From JAAFIP01 sp043774625 (GTDB taxonomy: Bacteria > Pseudomonadota > Gammaproteobacteria > Burkholderiales > Burkholderiaceae_C), in the NCBI GenBank assembly GCA_043774625.1, contig JAYVTG010000098.1:1-56471 (forward strand): a stretch of 56,471 bases of DNA. The letters run 5' to 3'. Every line of letters starts with the position of its first letter. Within the stretch, counting starts at the first letter, position 1. Both the position numbers and the translations under genes were made by a program. The notes beneath the pieces are model-generated. The model had not been told where the DNA came from. It made no database searches and saw nothing but the letters and a program-made list of their open reading frames with translations. Positions 32,958-41,472 of the stretch are shown piece by piece.

Positions 32958-33425
32958 ATGCACGCCACACAAGTCCCTGCCTACATCGCCCTGGGTGCGA
33001 ACCTGGGCAACCCCGCGCATACGCTAGAGCTAGCCATCCAAAGCCTGTCCTTGATGGGCAGCACCACTTTGGGCAAAGTGTCCAGCCTGTACCGCAGTGC
33101 CCCCATTGACAGTTCAGGCCCTGACTATATCAACGCAGTAGTGCAGGTTTTTACCCGATTGCCAGCGCCCCTATTGCTTGAGCAGCTACAAAAACTAGAG
33201 CAAGATGCAGGCCGTGAGAGAGTCTACAAGAACGCGCCACGCACGCTAGACCTGGACATTGTGCTGTACGGCGATGCGCGCATCGACAGCCCCGGTTTAG
33301 CCCTGCCGCACCCCAGAATGTGGCAACGCGCCTTTGTATTGCACCCCTTATTTGAAATTGCGCCGCAATTGGTTAGCAAGCAGGCTTTGGCCCAAGTTGC
33401 AGGCCAGCGTATTGAAAAGCTATAA
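32958..33425 (+). CDS. folK: 2-amino-4-hydroxy-6-hydroxymethyldihydropteridine pyrophosphokinase
   Basis: Transfers pyrophosphate from ATP to the pterin alcohol in folate synthesis. 155 residues. Signatures are AYIALGANLGNPAHTLE, SLYRSAPIDSSGPDYINAVV and the catalytic stretch NAPRTLDLDIVLYG, followed by LPHPRMWQRAFVLHPL. It lies after pcnB, as in many beta- and gammaproteobacteria, but an inverted-repeat element separates them here. Confidence 0.97.
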   Translation: MHATQVPAYIALGANLGNPAHTLELAIQSLSLMGSTTLGKVSSLYRSAPIDSSGPDYINAVVQVFTRLPAPLLLEQLQKLEQDAGRERVYKNAPRTLDLDIVLYGDARIDSPGLALPHPRMWQRAFVLHPLFEIAPQLVSKQALAQVAGQRIEKL

Positions 33426-33538
33426 CCATCCCGTTACACCATGCAATTTCTCCCGTTGAACTTTTTGTGCGCAGGGCTGTGCTTGGTTGGGGCGGTACAT
33501 TTCATCTTTCGCTCCGCCTGAGCACCAGGGTTGCAGCC

Positions 33539-34378
33539 ATGTGGATAGACACCCATTGCCACCTGGATGCACCTGAGTTTGGCCGCAATGCCAACGCCAT
33601 TCGTGCGCAAGCAGCTATTAAAAATGTAGCGCATTGCATTTATCCGGCGGTAGAACTGGCCAACTGGGATACAGTGCGCGGCCTGGCCCATCAATTGGGC
33701 GACAGCTACGCACTTGGCATTCACCCCCTGTATGTGCCGCAGGCCATGGATGAAGACTTGGATCGCCTGGACACGGCCCTTGCAGCGCACCAAGACGATG
33801 AACGCCTGGTGGCTGTGGGTGAAATTGGCCTGGATTACTGGGTGGCCGAGCTGTGCACCGGCCCCATGCGTGAGAAGCAAGAACGTTTTTACCGTGCCCA
33901 GCTAAAACTTGCGCGCAAGCACGGTCTGCCCGTTATCTTGCATGTGCGCCGCAGTGCAGACCAGTTGCTGAAGGGCCTGCGCGACATTGCGGTATCTGGT
34001 GGCATTGCGCACGCATTCAATGGCTCCGACCAGCAAGCCCAGCAATTTGTAGAGCGCGGCTTTGCCTTGGGTTTTGGCGGTGCACTGACGTATGAGCGCG
34101 CCACGCAATTGCGGCATTTGGCAACCACGCTGCCACTCACAGCCATCGTCATCGAAACCGATGCGCCAGACATTCCCCCGCAGTGGCTCTATGTGACTGC
34201 CGAGCAGCGCGCTACAGGCGTGGCGCAGGGTATCAATAGTTCTGCACAGCTGCCGCGTATTGGCGAAATAGTCGCCCAGCTACGCAGTATTTCTGTAGAC
34301 GAGCTGCGCGCAGCCACTACACACAACGCACAGCGTGTACTACCCAAACTGGCTGCGTTACTACAGGCCCTGCCATGA
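33539..34378 (+). CDS. TatD-family metal-dependent hydrolase
   Basis: Likely a metal-dependent nuclease of the TatD family. ATG 33539 begins MWIDTHCHLDAPEFG with the HxH metal motif; the frame open from 33467 adds a non-conserved leader. Further ligands are in VAVGEIGLDYWVAE, VILHVRRSADQL, GIAHAFNGS and IVIETDAPDIPP. 279 residues is slightly longer than the E. coli enzymes. It overlaps the glycosylase gene by 4 bp. Confidence 0.93.
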   Translation: MWIDTHCHLDAPEFGRNANAIRAQAAIKNVAHCIYPAVELANWDTVRGLAHQLGDSYALGIHPLYVPQAMDEDLDRLDTALAAHQDDERLVAVGEIGLDYWVAELCTGPMREKQERFYRAQLKLARKHGLPVILHVRRSADQLLKGLRDIAVSGGIAHAFNGSDQQAQQFVERGFALGFGGALTYERATQLRHLATTLPLTAIVIETDAPDIPPQWLYVTAEQRATGVAQGINSSAQLPRIGEIVAQLRSISVDELRAATTHNAQRVLPKLAALLQALP

Positions 34379-34887
34379 TGCTGCAAGGCCTGGCACCACA
34401 GGTAGCCAGCAATACGCGGCTCTTGATCTTGGGCAGCTTTCCAAGCGTCAAGTCTTTGCAACTACAGCAGTACTACGCGCATCCGCACAACCAGTTCTGG
34501 AAACTGGTCTTCACAGCGCTTTTAGAGCATAAATCACCCGGTTGCCAGCGTCAAATATGCGTAAGCAGCTATGAAAAACGTAGCAAAATACTTCTTGAAC
34601 TGGGTGTCGGTGTGTGGGACGTGTACGGTGCATGCGAGCGTGAAGGCTCGCTTGACAGTGCCATTCGCAATCCCGTAGTCAATGACTTTGCGGCATTGAA
34701 AGCGCACTGCCCAGGCCTGGTGGCAATTGCCCACAACGGAGGCGAGAGTTACAAGCACGCCAAACACTCCATGGCGCTGGGCCTGCCCGTGCACAAATTG
34801 CCGTCCAGCAGTCCCGCTAACGCTAGCTGGAGTTTTGAACGCAAACTGCAGGTGTGGCGCACCGTTATCGCTGCAGCATGCATATAA
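34375..34887 (+). CDS. DNA-deoxyinosine glycosylase (uracil-DNA glycosylase superfamily)
   Basis: Repair enzyme expected to excise hypoxanthine from deaminated adenine. UDG-superfamily motifs are LLILGSFPSVKSLQ (motif 1), YYAHPHNQFWKLV, VWDVYGACEREGSLDSAI and LPSSSPANASWSF. Between them the segment CQRQICVSSYEKRSK is encoded by a full repeat A read in frame, replacing or extending a variable loop. The catalytic motifs are untouched. It starts at ATG 34375 or 34378, overlapping the TatD stop. Confidence 0.9.
   Translation: MMLQGLAPQVASNTRLLILGSFPSVKSLQLQQYYAHPHNQFWKLVFTALLEHKSPGCQRQICVSSYEKRSKILLELGVGVWDVYGACEREGSLDSAIRNPVVNDFAALKAHCPGLVAIAHNGGESYKHAKHSMALGLPVHKLPSSSPANASWSFERKLQVWRTVIAAACI
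34544..34584 (-). repeat. dispersed repeat A, copy 12 (inside glycosylase gene)
   Basis: GCCAGCGTCAAA, TATGCGTAAG, CAGCTATGAAAAACGTAGC. It encodes CQRQICVSSYEKRS in frame and is the clearest coding-region copy. Confidence 0.88.
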
Positions 34888-34911
34888 TTCGTTAAATAGG
34901 CTTGAAACCCT

Positions 34912-34949
34912 TACAAATATTGCGTAAGCAGCTATAAAATAAATAGTAA
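34912..34949 (-). repeat. dispersed repeat A, copy 13 (degenerate)
   Basis: Only the half with TGCGTAAG, CAGCTATAAAATAAATAGTA is well kept; the CCAGCGT end is decayed. It lies between the glycosylase and spermidine synthase-like genes. Confidence 0.65.
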
Positions 34950-34962
34950 TTTAACCTGCTAT

Positions 34963-35727
34963 ATGTCTAAAACTCTGTACCCAGAACACCCTGAAGTCAG
35001 CTTTTCTGAAGAGGGCGGTATTCGTTATTTACACTTGGGCACGCCTTGGGTGCAGGGCAGCATGATTGTCAAAAAACCGTTTGAGCTAGAACTGGACTAT
35101 GTGCAGCGCATGATGGCCTGGCTGCTGTTTGCAGACCTGGACAAGCTCAAGACTTTGCATGTGATGCAACTGGGCCTGGGGGCAGCGTCGCTCACCAAGT
35201 TTTGCTACAAGCAACTCAAATGCAAGGTGACGGCGATTGAGATCAACCCGCAGGTAATAGCCGCTTGCACAGGCTGGTTCAAGTTGCCTGCTGACGATGC
35301 GCGTTTGTCGGTGCTGCTGGCCGATGCGGGCAAAGAGGTAGCCAAGTCAGAGCGCATGGGCAGCGTAGACGCATTGCAGGTAGACCTGTACGACCACGAA
35401 GCCGCAGGCCCGGTGCTGGACAGCGCTGCTTTTTACAAGCACTGTCGCAACATGCTGACCGAGCAAGGCTGCATGACGGTGAACCTGTTTGGCCGCATGT
35501 CCAGTTACGAGCACAGCGTGCAAAAGATCAGCCAGGCTTTTGGTGCGGGCAATGTATGGGCTTTTAAACCCACGCGCGAAGGCAATAGCATCGTATTGGC
35601 GCACCGTAACATGAAAAGCGTGCCACCACGTTCGCGCGACGACATGGCAAGGCATGCCGAAGCCATCTACGCGCGCTTTGATCTGCCTGCACACAAATGG
35701 CTGCGGATTTTCAAGCCCGTGGTGTAA
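34963..35727 (+). CDS. spermidine synthase-like methyltransferase-fold protein
   Basis: Rossmann-fold protein of 254 residues with the SpeE-like core LHVMQLGLGAASLTKFCYKQ, VTAIEINPQVIAACTGWF and a DALQVDLYDHEAAGPVLDS segment. It lacks the full N-terminal domain of true spermidine synthases, so it may act on another acceptor or be non-catalytic. The group is common and unexplored in Burkholderiales. It stands just upstream of the GspE-like gene. Confidence 0.82.
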   Translation: MSKTLYPEHPEVSFSEEGGIRYLHLGTPWVQGSMIVKKPFELELDYVQRMMAWLLFADLDKLKTLHVMQLGLGAASLTKFCYKQLKCKVTAIEINPQVIAACTGWFKLPADDARLSVLLADAGKEVAKSERMGSVDALQVDLYDHEAAGPVLDSAAFYKHCRNMLTEQGCMTVNLFGRMSSYEHSVQKISQAFGAGNVWAFKPTREGNSIVLAHRNMKSVPPRSRDDMARHAEAIYARFDLPAHKWLRIFKPVV

Positions 35728-35739
35728 ACTGATTTTCTT

Positions 35740-37542
35740 ATGAACGTCGTCCACAAACCCACCACCAAGCACGCCTCTACCCGCACACCTGCGCCCTTTG
35801 TCGGCATGGTGGACTGGCGACGTTTGGTGGACTGGCTCAAAACCGATGGTGTGATCACGACTGAAGAAGCGCAGCGCACGATAGCGCGTTGTTCGCAGGC
35901 CGAAAGCGCGCAGCACCCGCTGGTGCGGTTGGCGTCTGTGTCCATGTCGCGTGCCAGCGATGGCAGGCCGCTGGACATTGAAGCACTGACACAATATTTG
36001 GCGCAAAAAGCCGGGCTGGAATATTTACGCATCGACCCCCTCAAGGTCGATGTGGGCAAGGTAGCCGACACCATGAGCGCCGTGTACGCGGAGCGGCACA
36101 AGGTGTTGCCTGTACAGGTGACACCCACTGAAGTGGTGGTGGCTACGTCACAACCCTTTATCAACGACTGGATGGGCGAGGTAGAGCGTCAGGCTCGCCG
36201 TGGTGTGCGTATGGTGGTGGCCAGTCCGCTGGATATTCATCGTTACACGGCCGAGTTTTTTGCACTCGCCAAGTCGGTGCGCAATGCGGTCAAAAGCGGT
36301 GGTGGCGCTAGCCCGGCCAGCTTTGAACAACTGGTGGAACTGGGTAAAACCGCCAAGCAGCTAGATGCGAACGACCAGGGCGTGGTGCAGGTGGTGGACT
36401 GGCTGTGGCAATACGCCTTTGACCAGCGTGCCAGCGACATTCACCTGGAGCCGCGAAGAGAGCAGGGCGTGATTCGCTTTCGTATTGACGGCAAATTGCA
36501 CACGGTTTATCAATTGCCTATGGGCGTGCACAACGCCATGACGGCGCGCATCAAGCTGCTGGGCCGCATGGACGTGGTGGAAAAGCGCAGGCCACAAGAC
36601 GGCCGCATCAAAACCCGTAACCCGCGTGGTGACGAGGTAGAAATGCGTTTGTCCACACTGCCCACCGCCTTTGGCGAAAAAATGGTGATGCGGATTTTTG
36701 ACCCTGACACGGCGGTGAAAGACCTGGACGCACTGGGTTTTAGCCAGCATGACTCCAACCGCTGGGAAGACTTGGTCAAGCGGCCCTATGGCATTATTTT
36801 GGTCACAGGGCCTACAGGTTCGGGCAAAACAACAACCCTGTATTCCACGCTCAAGCGTGTGGCAACTGAAGAGGTCAATGTCAGCACCATCGAAGACCCT
36901 ATCGAGATGATCGAACCCGCGTTCAACCAAACCCAGGCGCAACCGCAACTGGACTTTGGTTTTGCTGAAGGTCTGCGCGCGCTGATGCGGCAAGACCCGG
37001 ACATCATCATGGTGGGCGAGATACGTGATTTGGCGACCGCCGAAATGGCCGTGCAGGCTGCGTTGACCGGCCACCTGGTGTTTAGCACCCTGCACACCAA
37101 CGATGCACCCAGCGCCATTACCCGCTTGATGGAGCTTGGCGTACCGCCGTACCTCATTAACGCTACCGTGTTGGGTGTGCTGGCCCAGCGGCTGGTGCGT
37201 ACCCTGTGCAAGCAATGCAAACAACCCGATGAAGCCGCGACACGCGAAGCAATAGCCGAGGTTATCAAGCCCTGGCAGATCAATGGTGGTTACAAACCCT
37301 TTAAACCCGTAGGCTGCGAAGATTGCCGGATGACGGGTTTCAGAGGCCGTATGGGCCTGTATGAACTGCTCACGGTCAGCGAGACTTTCAAGACCCAGGT
37401 CAACCAGGCGCCCAGTATCGAGGCTTTGCGCAAACAGGCCACCACCGACGGCATGCGCCCCTTGCGTCTGGCGGGCGCGCTGCGGGTGGCCGAGGGCATG
37501 ACCACTCTAGAAGAAGTGCTGACGGCTACACCACCTATGTAG
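35740..37542 (+). CDS. GspE/PulE-family secretion or pilus ATPase
   Basis: Hexameric traffic ATPase of 600 residues that would drive assembly of a type II secretion or type IV pilus-like machine. The N-terminal MshEN-like domain is at about 1-170. Walker A, GPTGSGKTTTLYSTL, is near 357, followed by the Asp box TIEDPIEM, Walker B IIMVGEIRDLATAE, and His box TGHLVFSTLHTNDA. A four-cysteine zinc site (LCKQCKQ and CEDCRMTGFRGR) precedes the end. No other secretion gene is nearby, so the partner machine must be encoded elsewhere. Confidence 0.93.
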   Translation: MNVVHKPTTKHASTRTPAPFVGMVDWRRLVDWLKTDGVITTEEAQRTIARCSQAESAQHPLVRLASVSMSRASDGRPLDIEALTQYLAQKAGLEYLRIDPLKVDVGKVADTMSAVYAERHKVLPVQVTPTEVVVATSQPFINDWMGEVERQARRGVRMVVASPLDIHRYTAEFFALAKSVRNAVKSGGGASPASFEQLVELGKTAKQLDANDQGVVQVVDWLWQYAFDQRASDIHLEPRREQGVIRFRIDGKLHTVYQLPMGVHNAMTARIKLLGRMDVVEKRRPQDGRIKTRNPRGDEVEMRLSTLPTAFGEKMVMRIFDPDTAVKDLDALGFSQHDSNRWEDLVKRPYGIILVTGPTGSGKTTTLYSTLKRVATEEVNVSTIEDPIEMIEPAFNQTQAQPQLDFGFAEGLRALMRQDPDIIMVGEIRDLATAEMAVQAALTGHLVFSTLHTNDAPSAITRLMELGVPPYLINATVLGVLAQRLVRTLCKQCKQPDEAATREAIAEVIKPWQINGGYKPFKPVGCEDCRMTGFRGRMGLYELLTVSETFKTQVNQAPSIEALRKQATTDGMRPLRLAGALRVAEGMTTLEEVLTATPPM

Positions 37543-37568
37543 TTCGGTGTTAACCCTAGGATTGCGCA

Positions 37569-37583
37569 TTGTCATGGTGACAA
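37569..37583. promoter_or_regulatory. palindrome upstream of tctB, possible operator
   Basis: TTGTCA-TGG-TGACAA is a perfect 6-bp inverted repeat about 85 bp before the tctB start, in the 126-bp gap after the GspE-like gene. It might bind a regulator of the transporter operon. The evidence is only the symmetry. Confidence 0.35.
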
Positions 37584-37668
37584 ATCAGCTATCCATAGGT
37601 GGAACCCACATACGGCGTGCGGTGTAGTTTGCGCACAATCACAGTATTACTAAACGAGGAGTACGAGT

Positions 37669-38154
37669 ATGGGTATCAAAAGTCAAAAAGACTTTTTCTC
37701 TGGCCTGATGTTTTTAATTGTGGGCGGCGCTTTTGCGATTGGTGCTTACAGTTACAGCATGGGCGATGGTGCGCGCATGGGGCCGGGTTACTTCCCGCGC
37801 CTGCTGGGCGTTTTGATGGCCATCTTGGGAGGTGTCATTTTGTTCAAATCGCTCACGGTTGCTACAGCGGACGGCGACAAAATTGGTACATGGGCGTGGA
37901 AGCCGGTGTTCTTTATTTTGGCAGCCAACCTGGCGTTTGGTGTGTTGTTGGGCGGTTTGCCCAGCATTGGTTTGCCAGCTATGGGCATGGTTGCTGCAAT
38001 CTTTGCCTTGACGATTATTTCTAGCCTGGCTGATAGCCACTTCAATATCAAGAGCGTCCTGGTTTTGGCATCTATTCTGGCTGTTGGCAGCTACCTTGCC
38101 TTCATCATGCTGCTCAAATTGCAGATCCCGGTGTGGCCCACTTTCATTGGTTAA
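37669..38154 (+). CDS. tctB: tripartite tricarboxylate transporter, small membrane subunit
   Basis: Small integral-membrane subunit of a TTT-type secondary transporter for carboxylates. 161 residues, four hydrophobic segments: DFFSGLMFLIVGGAFAIGAY, then LGVLMAILGGVILF, AIFALTIISSLAD and SVLVLASILAVGSYLAFIML. The family motif YSMGDGARMGPGYFPRLLG is present. It has a good ribosome site, GAGGAG, before ATG 37669. It starts a B-A-C gene order and is followed 15 bp later by tctA. Confidence 0.93.
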   Translation: MGIKSQKDFFSGLMFLIVGGAFAIGAYSYSMGDGARMGPGYFPRLLGVLMAILGGVILFKSLTVATADGDKIGTWAWKPVFFILAANLAFGVLLGGLPSIGLPAMGMVAAIFALTIISSLADSHFNIKSVLVLASILAVGSYLAFIMLLKLQIPVWPTFIG

Positions 38155-38169
38155 GCGGAGAACAACAAC

Positions 38170-39681
38170 ATGGACTTGATCAATAACCTGGCTATCGGTT
38201 TTGGCGCAGCGTTTACGCTGCAAAACCTGCTGTACTGTTTTATCGGCTGTATTTTGGGCACACTGATTGGTGTGTTGCCCGGCATTGGCCCTGTGGCGAC
38301 TATTGCCATGCTGCTGCCTGCCACCTATGCACTGCCCCCCATTGCCGCGCTTATCATGCTGGCTGGTATTTATTACGGGGCGCAATACGGCGGTTCTACC
38401 ACCGCTATTTTGGTGAACCTGCCGGGAGAATCGTCCTCGGTCGTTACCTGTATTGACGGTTACCAAATGGCCAGACAGGGGCGAGCGGGCCCAGCACTGG
38501 CGGCTGCTGGCTTGGGCTCCTTCTTTGCGGGTTGCGTAGGCACCTTGATCTTGGCCGCATTTGCACCGCCCTTGACCGAGCTGGCTTTCAAGTTTGGTCC
38601 GGCAGAATACTTTGCCTTGATGACTTTGGGCTTGATTGGCGCTGTGGTGTTGGCATCGGGATCTTTGATCAAAGCTATTGCCATGATCGTCTTGGGCTTG
38701 CTTCTGGGCTTGGTCGGTACCGACGTGAACTCGGGCGTTGCACGCTTTAGCTTTGATATTCCTGAGTTGACTGACGGCATTGGCTTCGTGGTCATTGCCA
38801 TGGGCGTGTTTGGCTACGGTGAGATCATTACCAACCTGGCACAACCTGAGGAAGACCGCGAAGTGTTTACCGCCAAGGTGACTGGCTTGTGGCCTACCAA
38901 ACAAGACTTTAAAGATATGGCGCCTGCGGTTTTGCGTGGCACGGCGTTGGGTTCCTTGTTGGGCATCTTGCCGGGCGGCGGCGCTTTGCTGGCCTCGTTT
39001 GCTTCGTATGCACTAGAGAAAAAAATCCCCAGTAAACCTGGCGAAATCCCATTCGGCAAAGGCAATATCCGCGGTGTGGCCGCTCCTGAGTCAGCCAATA
39101 ACGCTGGTGCACAAACCTCGTTCATTCCCTTGCTCACATTGGGCATTCCACCCAATGCCGTGATGGCCTTGATGGTCGGTGCGATGACGATCCACAACAT
39201 TCAGCCCGGCCCCCAGGTAATGACCAGCAACCCCGAGTTGTTCTGGGGTTTGATTGCATCCATGTGGATCGGTAACCTGATGCTGATTATTTTGAACCTG
39301 CCACTGATTGGCATGTGGATCAAACTGCTCACTGTGCCCTACAAATTCTTGTTTCCGGCGATTGTGTTGTTCTGCGCGATTGGCGTGTATTCCACCAACA
39401 ACAATACATTTGACATCTGGCTGGTGGCAGTCTTTGGCTTTATCGGCTACATGTTTACCAAGCTGGGTTGCGAACCCGCACCGCTGCTGCTGGGCTTCAT
39501 TCTGGGCCCCATGATGGAAGAAAACCTGCGCCGTGCGTTGTTACTGTCACGCGGTGACTGGAGCGTGTTTGTGACACGTCCGTTGTCTGCGGGTTTGCTG
39601 GCTGCCGCTGCCTTGATGCTGACGATTGTGTTGTTGCCGTCCATCAAGAAAAAACGAGAAGAGGCTTTTGTGGAAGAGTAA
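38170..39681 (+). CDS. tctA: tripartite tricarboxylate transporter, large membrane subunit
   Basis: Main translocation subunit, 503 residues, about 12 membrane segments. The two internal family signatures are visible: GVLPGIGPVATIAMLLP with GAQYGGSTTAILVNLPGE near the N-terminus, and GILPGGGALLASFASYA further on. A GAG-rich ribosome site precedes ATG 38170. It works with TctB and a periplasmic receptor; tctC lies just after, but a terminator separates the two. Confidence 0.96.
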   Translation: MDLINNLAIGFGAAFTLQNLLYCFIGCILGTLIGVLPGIGPVATIAMLLPATYALPPIAALIMLAGIYYGAQYGGSTTAILVNLPGESSSVVTCIDGYQMARQGRAGPALAAAGLGSFFAGCVGTLILAAFAPPLTELAFKFGPAEYFALMTLGLIGAVVLASGSLIKAIAMIVLGLLLGLVGTDVNSGVARFSFDIPELTDGIGFVVIAMGVFGYGEIITNLAQPEEDREVFTAKVTGLWPTKQDFKDMAPAVLRGTALGSLLGILPGGGALLASFASYALEKKIPSKPGEIPFGKGNIRGVAAPESANNAGAQTSFIPLLTLGIPPNAVMALMVGAMTIHNIQPGPQVMTSNPELFWGLIASMWIGNLMLIILNLPLIGMWIKLLTVPYKFLFPAIVLFCAIGVYSTNNNTFDIWLVAVFGFIGYMFTKLGCEPAPLLLGFILGPMMEENLRRALLLSRGDWSVFVTRPLSAGLLAAAALMLTIVLLPSIKKKREEAFVEE

Positions 39682-39705
39682 ATTTTTGCAATTGCAGTGA
39701 GAAAA

Positions 39706-39728
39706 AAGGGCGCTTCGGCGCTCTTTTT
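39706..39728 (+). terminator. intrinsic terminator between tctA and tctC
   Basis: AAGGGCGC, tetraloop TTCG, then GCGCTCTT (one G-T pair), followed by a T-run. It ends 14 bp before the tctC start. Confidence 0.88.
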
Positions 39729-39741
39729 GCTTTAATGTGGC

Positions 39742-40719
39742 ATGAAACGCAGAACCCTTATCTCTCAAATTGCTGCAAGCATGGCTATTGGCAGCCTTGT
39801 GTCGCCCAGTGCCTGGGCGCAAACCTATCCCAACAAACCCATCAAGCTACTGGTGCCTTTTCCGGCAGGTGGTGCTACCGACATTCTGGCCCGCGCTCTG
39901 TCGCAAAAGCTGGGCGACAAGATGGGTCAGCCCGTGGTGGTCGAGAACCGGCCCGGCGCTGGCGGCACCATAGGGTCAGACGCCGCTGCCAAAGCAGTAC
40001 CCGATGGCTACACGCTGTTATTGGGAACATCCAGCACACACAGCATTGGCCCGGCAGTCAACCCCAAAATTCCCTACGATGCACAGTCTGACTTTACCCC
40101 GCTAGGCTATGTGGCCAGTTCGCCCAACCTGGTATTGGTGCCCACCTCGTCCCCTGCCAAAACCATACGCGAATTTATCGACTATGCCCGCGCAAACCCT
40201 GGCAAGCTCAACTACGCGTCAAGCGGCAATGGCACCATCGTGCACCTGACGACCGAGCTGTTTAAATCGCAGTCAAACACTTACATGGTACATATCCCTT
40301 ACCGGGGCACGGCGCTGGCTATTCCAGACCTGGTCAGTGGCAAAGTGGATGTGATGTTTGATTCACTGGTTACCGGTTTGCCGCACGTGAAAGACGGCAA
40401 GCTGCGCGCCCTGGCGGTTACCTCGTCCTTGCGCACGCCCTTGGCACCCGACTTGCCGGCTGCCGCCGAAGTGCTACCGGGCTTTGAGTCCACCACCTGG
40501 TTTGGCCTGTATGGCCCCAAGGGTATACCGCTTGACGTGGCGCAGCGTGTGAACGAGGCGCTAAATGCAGCGCTGGCCGACCCCGATGTAAAGGAACGCT
40601 TTGCCCGCCTGGGTGCTGAACCCACCGGCGGCAACCCGAAAGCATTTGCAGACATGGTTCGCGCCGATGCCACCAAGTGGAAGATGATCATTGCACAGCG
40701 CAAGATTGTGGTTGAGTAA
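39742..40719 (+). CDS. tctC: tripartite tricarboxylate transporter substrate-binding protein (Bug/TctC family)
   Basis: Periplasmic receptor of 325 residues for a carboxylate or similar anion. The signal peptide ends near SAWA-QTY. Bug-family motifs are YPNKPIKLLVPFPAGGATD, PVVVENRPGAGGTIG, GYTLLLGTSSTHSI and LRALAVTSS, with ARTLNYASSG-like SSGNGTIVHL. It follows tctB-tctA, but a strong terminator lies between, so it depends on read-through or its own promoter. Many orphan Bug receptors occur in these bacteria; the ligand cannot be predicted. Confidence 0.93.
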   Translation: MKRRTLISQIAASMAIGSLVSPSAWAQTYPNKPIKLLVPFPAGGATDILARALSQKLGDKMGQPVVVENRPGAGGTIGSDAAAKAVPDGYTLLLGTSSTHSIGPAVNPKIPYDAQSDFTPLGYVASSPNLVLVPTSSPAKTIREFIDYARANPGKLNYASSGNGTIVHLTTELFKSQSNTYMVHIPYRGTALAIPDLVSGKVDVMFDSLVTGLPHVKDGKLRALAVTSSLRTPLAPDLPAAAEVLPGFESTTWFGLYGPKGIPLDVAQRVNEALNAALADPDVKERFARLGAEPTGGNPKAFADMVRADATKWKMIIAQRKIVVE

Positions 40720-40730
40720 ACTGTATTTTC

Positions 40731-40771
40731 GCTATCTATTTAATAGCTGCTTGCGCATATTCTACGCTGGC
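40731..40771 (+). repeat. dispersed repeat A, copy 14 (outer end, element C left arm)
   Basis: GCTATCTATTTA, ATAGCTGCTT, GCGCATATTC, TACGCTGGC; mirror partner of copy 16. Confidence 0.92.
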
Positions 40772-41102
40772 TATTGATGGTTTTCTCTCTCAAAGTGCAT
40801 GTTGGGCAGTGTTTCTCGCCTACAGACTTGCGCGCGACCGCATGTACAAGGATCGGGCCGCCGTGTTGCTCTGCTACGCGACTGTCACCCGCCCTTCGGG
40901 CTCCTTCTTTATGTCGCTACGCAAAGCAACCCATCGACCCGATCCGGCTAGTTTGGTGACTGGCTTGAGATGAAAACCTGCCATGTGTAGCTTTGCATTA
41001 ATTGTGTTCTGCCACGATTTAAATTCACTTGTCAAACGCCCGCACTGGCAATCCACACGGATGCTGCGCGATGAAGCCGTGCAGCGTCTATGACTTCTAT
41101 GT

Positions 41103-41144
41103 CACTATTAACTTCATAGCTGCTCGCGCATATTCCACAATGCC
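41103..41144 (+). repeat. dispersed repeat A, copy 15 (loop of element C)
   Basis: ACTATTAACTTC, ATAGCTGCT, CGCGCATATT, CCACAATGCC; the last box is altered. Confidence 0.82.
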
Positions 41145-41408
41145 TAGCCGAACTTTTCGTCACTAAAGAGTACAAATCACTCTGCCCAAAATTTGGCAAA
41201 AAATCTTGACCTCTGCAGTTCAATCACGCTCGCAGGATTGGGTCGATGGGTTGCTTTGCGAAGCGACATAAAGAAGGGGCCCGAAGGGCGGGTGACAGTC
41301 GCGTAGCAGAGCAACACGGCGACCCGGTCCTTGTACATGCGGTTGCGCGCAAGTCTGTGGGCGAGAAACACCGTTCAACGTGCACCTTGAGAGAAAAAAC
41401 CACCGATT

Positions 41409-41449
41409 GCCAGCGTAGAATATGCGCAATCAGCTATAAAATATGTAGC
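41409..41449 (-). repeat. dispersed repeat A, copy 16 (outer end, element C right arm)
   Basis: GCCAGCGTAGAA, TATGCGCAAT, CAGCTATAAAATATGTAGC; mirror partner of copy 14. Confidence 0.92.
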
Positions 41450-41472
41450 AGTTACAGCCCGGTGTACCACCC

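Larger units (their letters stand above)
40729..41450. repeat. long inverted-repeat element C
   Basis: A non-coding element of about 720 bp. The left arm (about 40729-40955) and right arm (about 41230-41450) are inverted copies of roughly 220 bp at about 90% identity by eye, for example CATGTACAAGGATCGGGCC against CCCGGTCCTTGTACATG. Each arm begins at its outer end with a repeat A (40731-40771; 41409-41449), and the ~275-bp loop has a third (41103-41144). Arms also hold a small GCCC-TTC-GGGC hairpin. Short frames in the arms look accidental. The design parallels elements B1 and B2, but the sequence is different. Confidence 0.8.

Noticed and set aside
33170..33640. Half matches to repeat A in folK and the TatD-like gene (GAGCAGCTACAAAAACTAG; GCAAGCAGCTATTAAAAATG)
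   Set aside because: The encoded segments (LEQLQKLEQ; IRAQAAIKNVAHC) resemble native family sequence, so the similarity may be chance.
40774..40959. 61-codon frame in the left arm of element C
   Set aside because: Not mirrored by an intact frame in the right arm and lacking a ribosome site; likely accidental.
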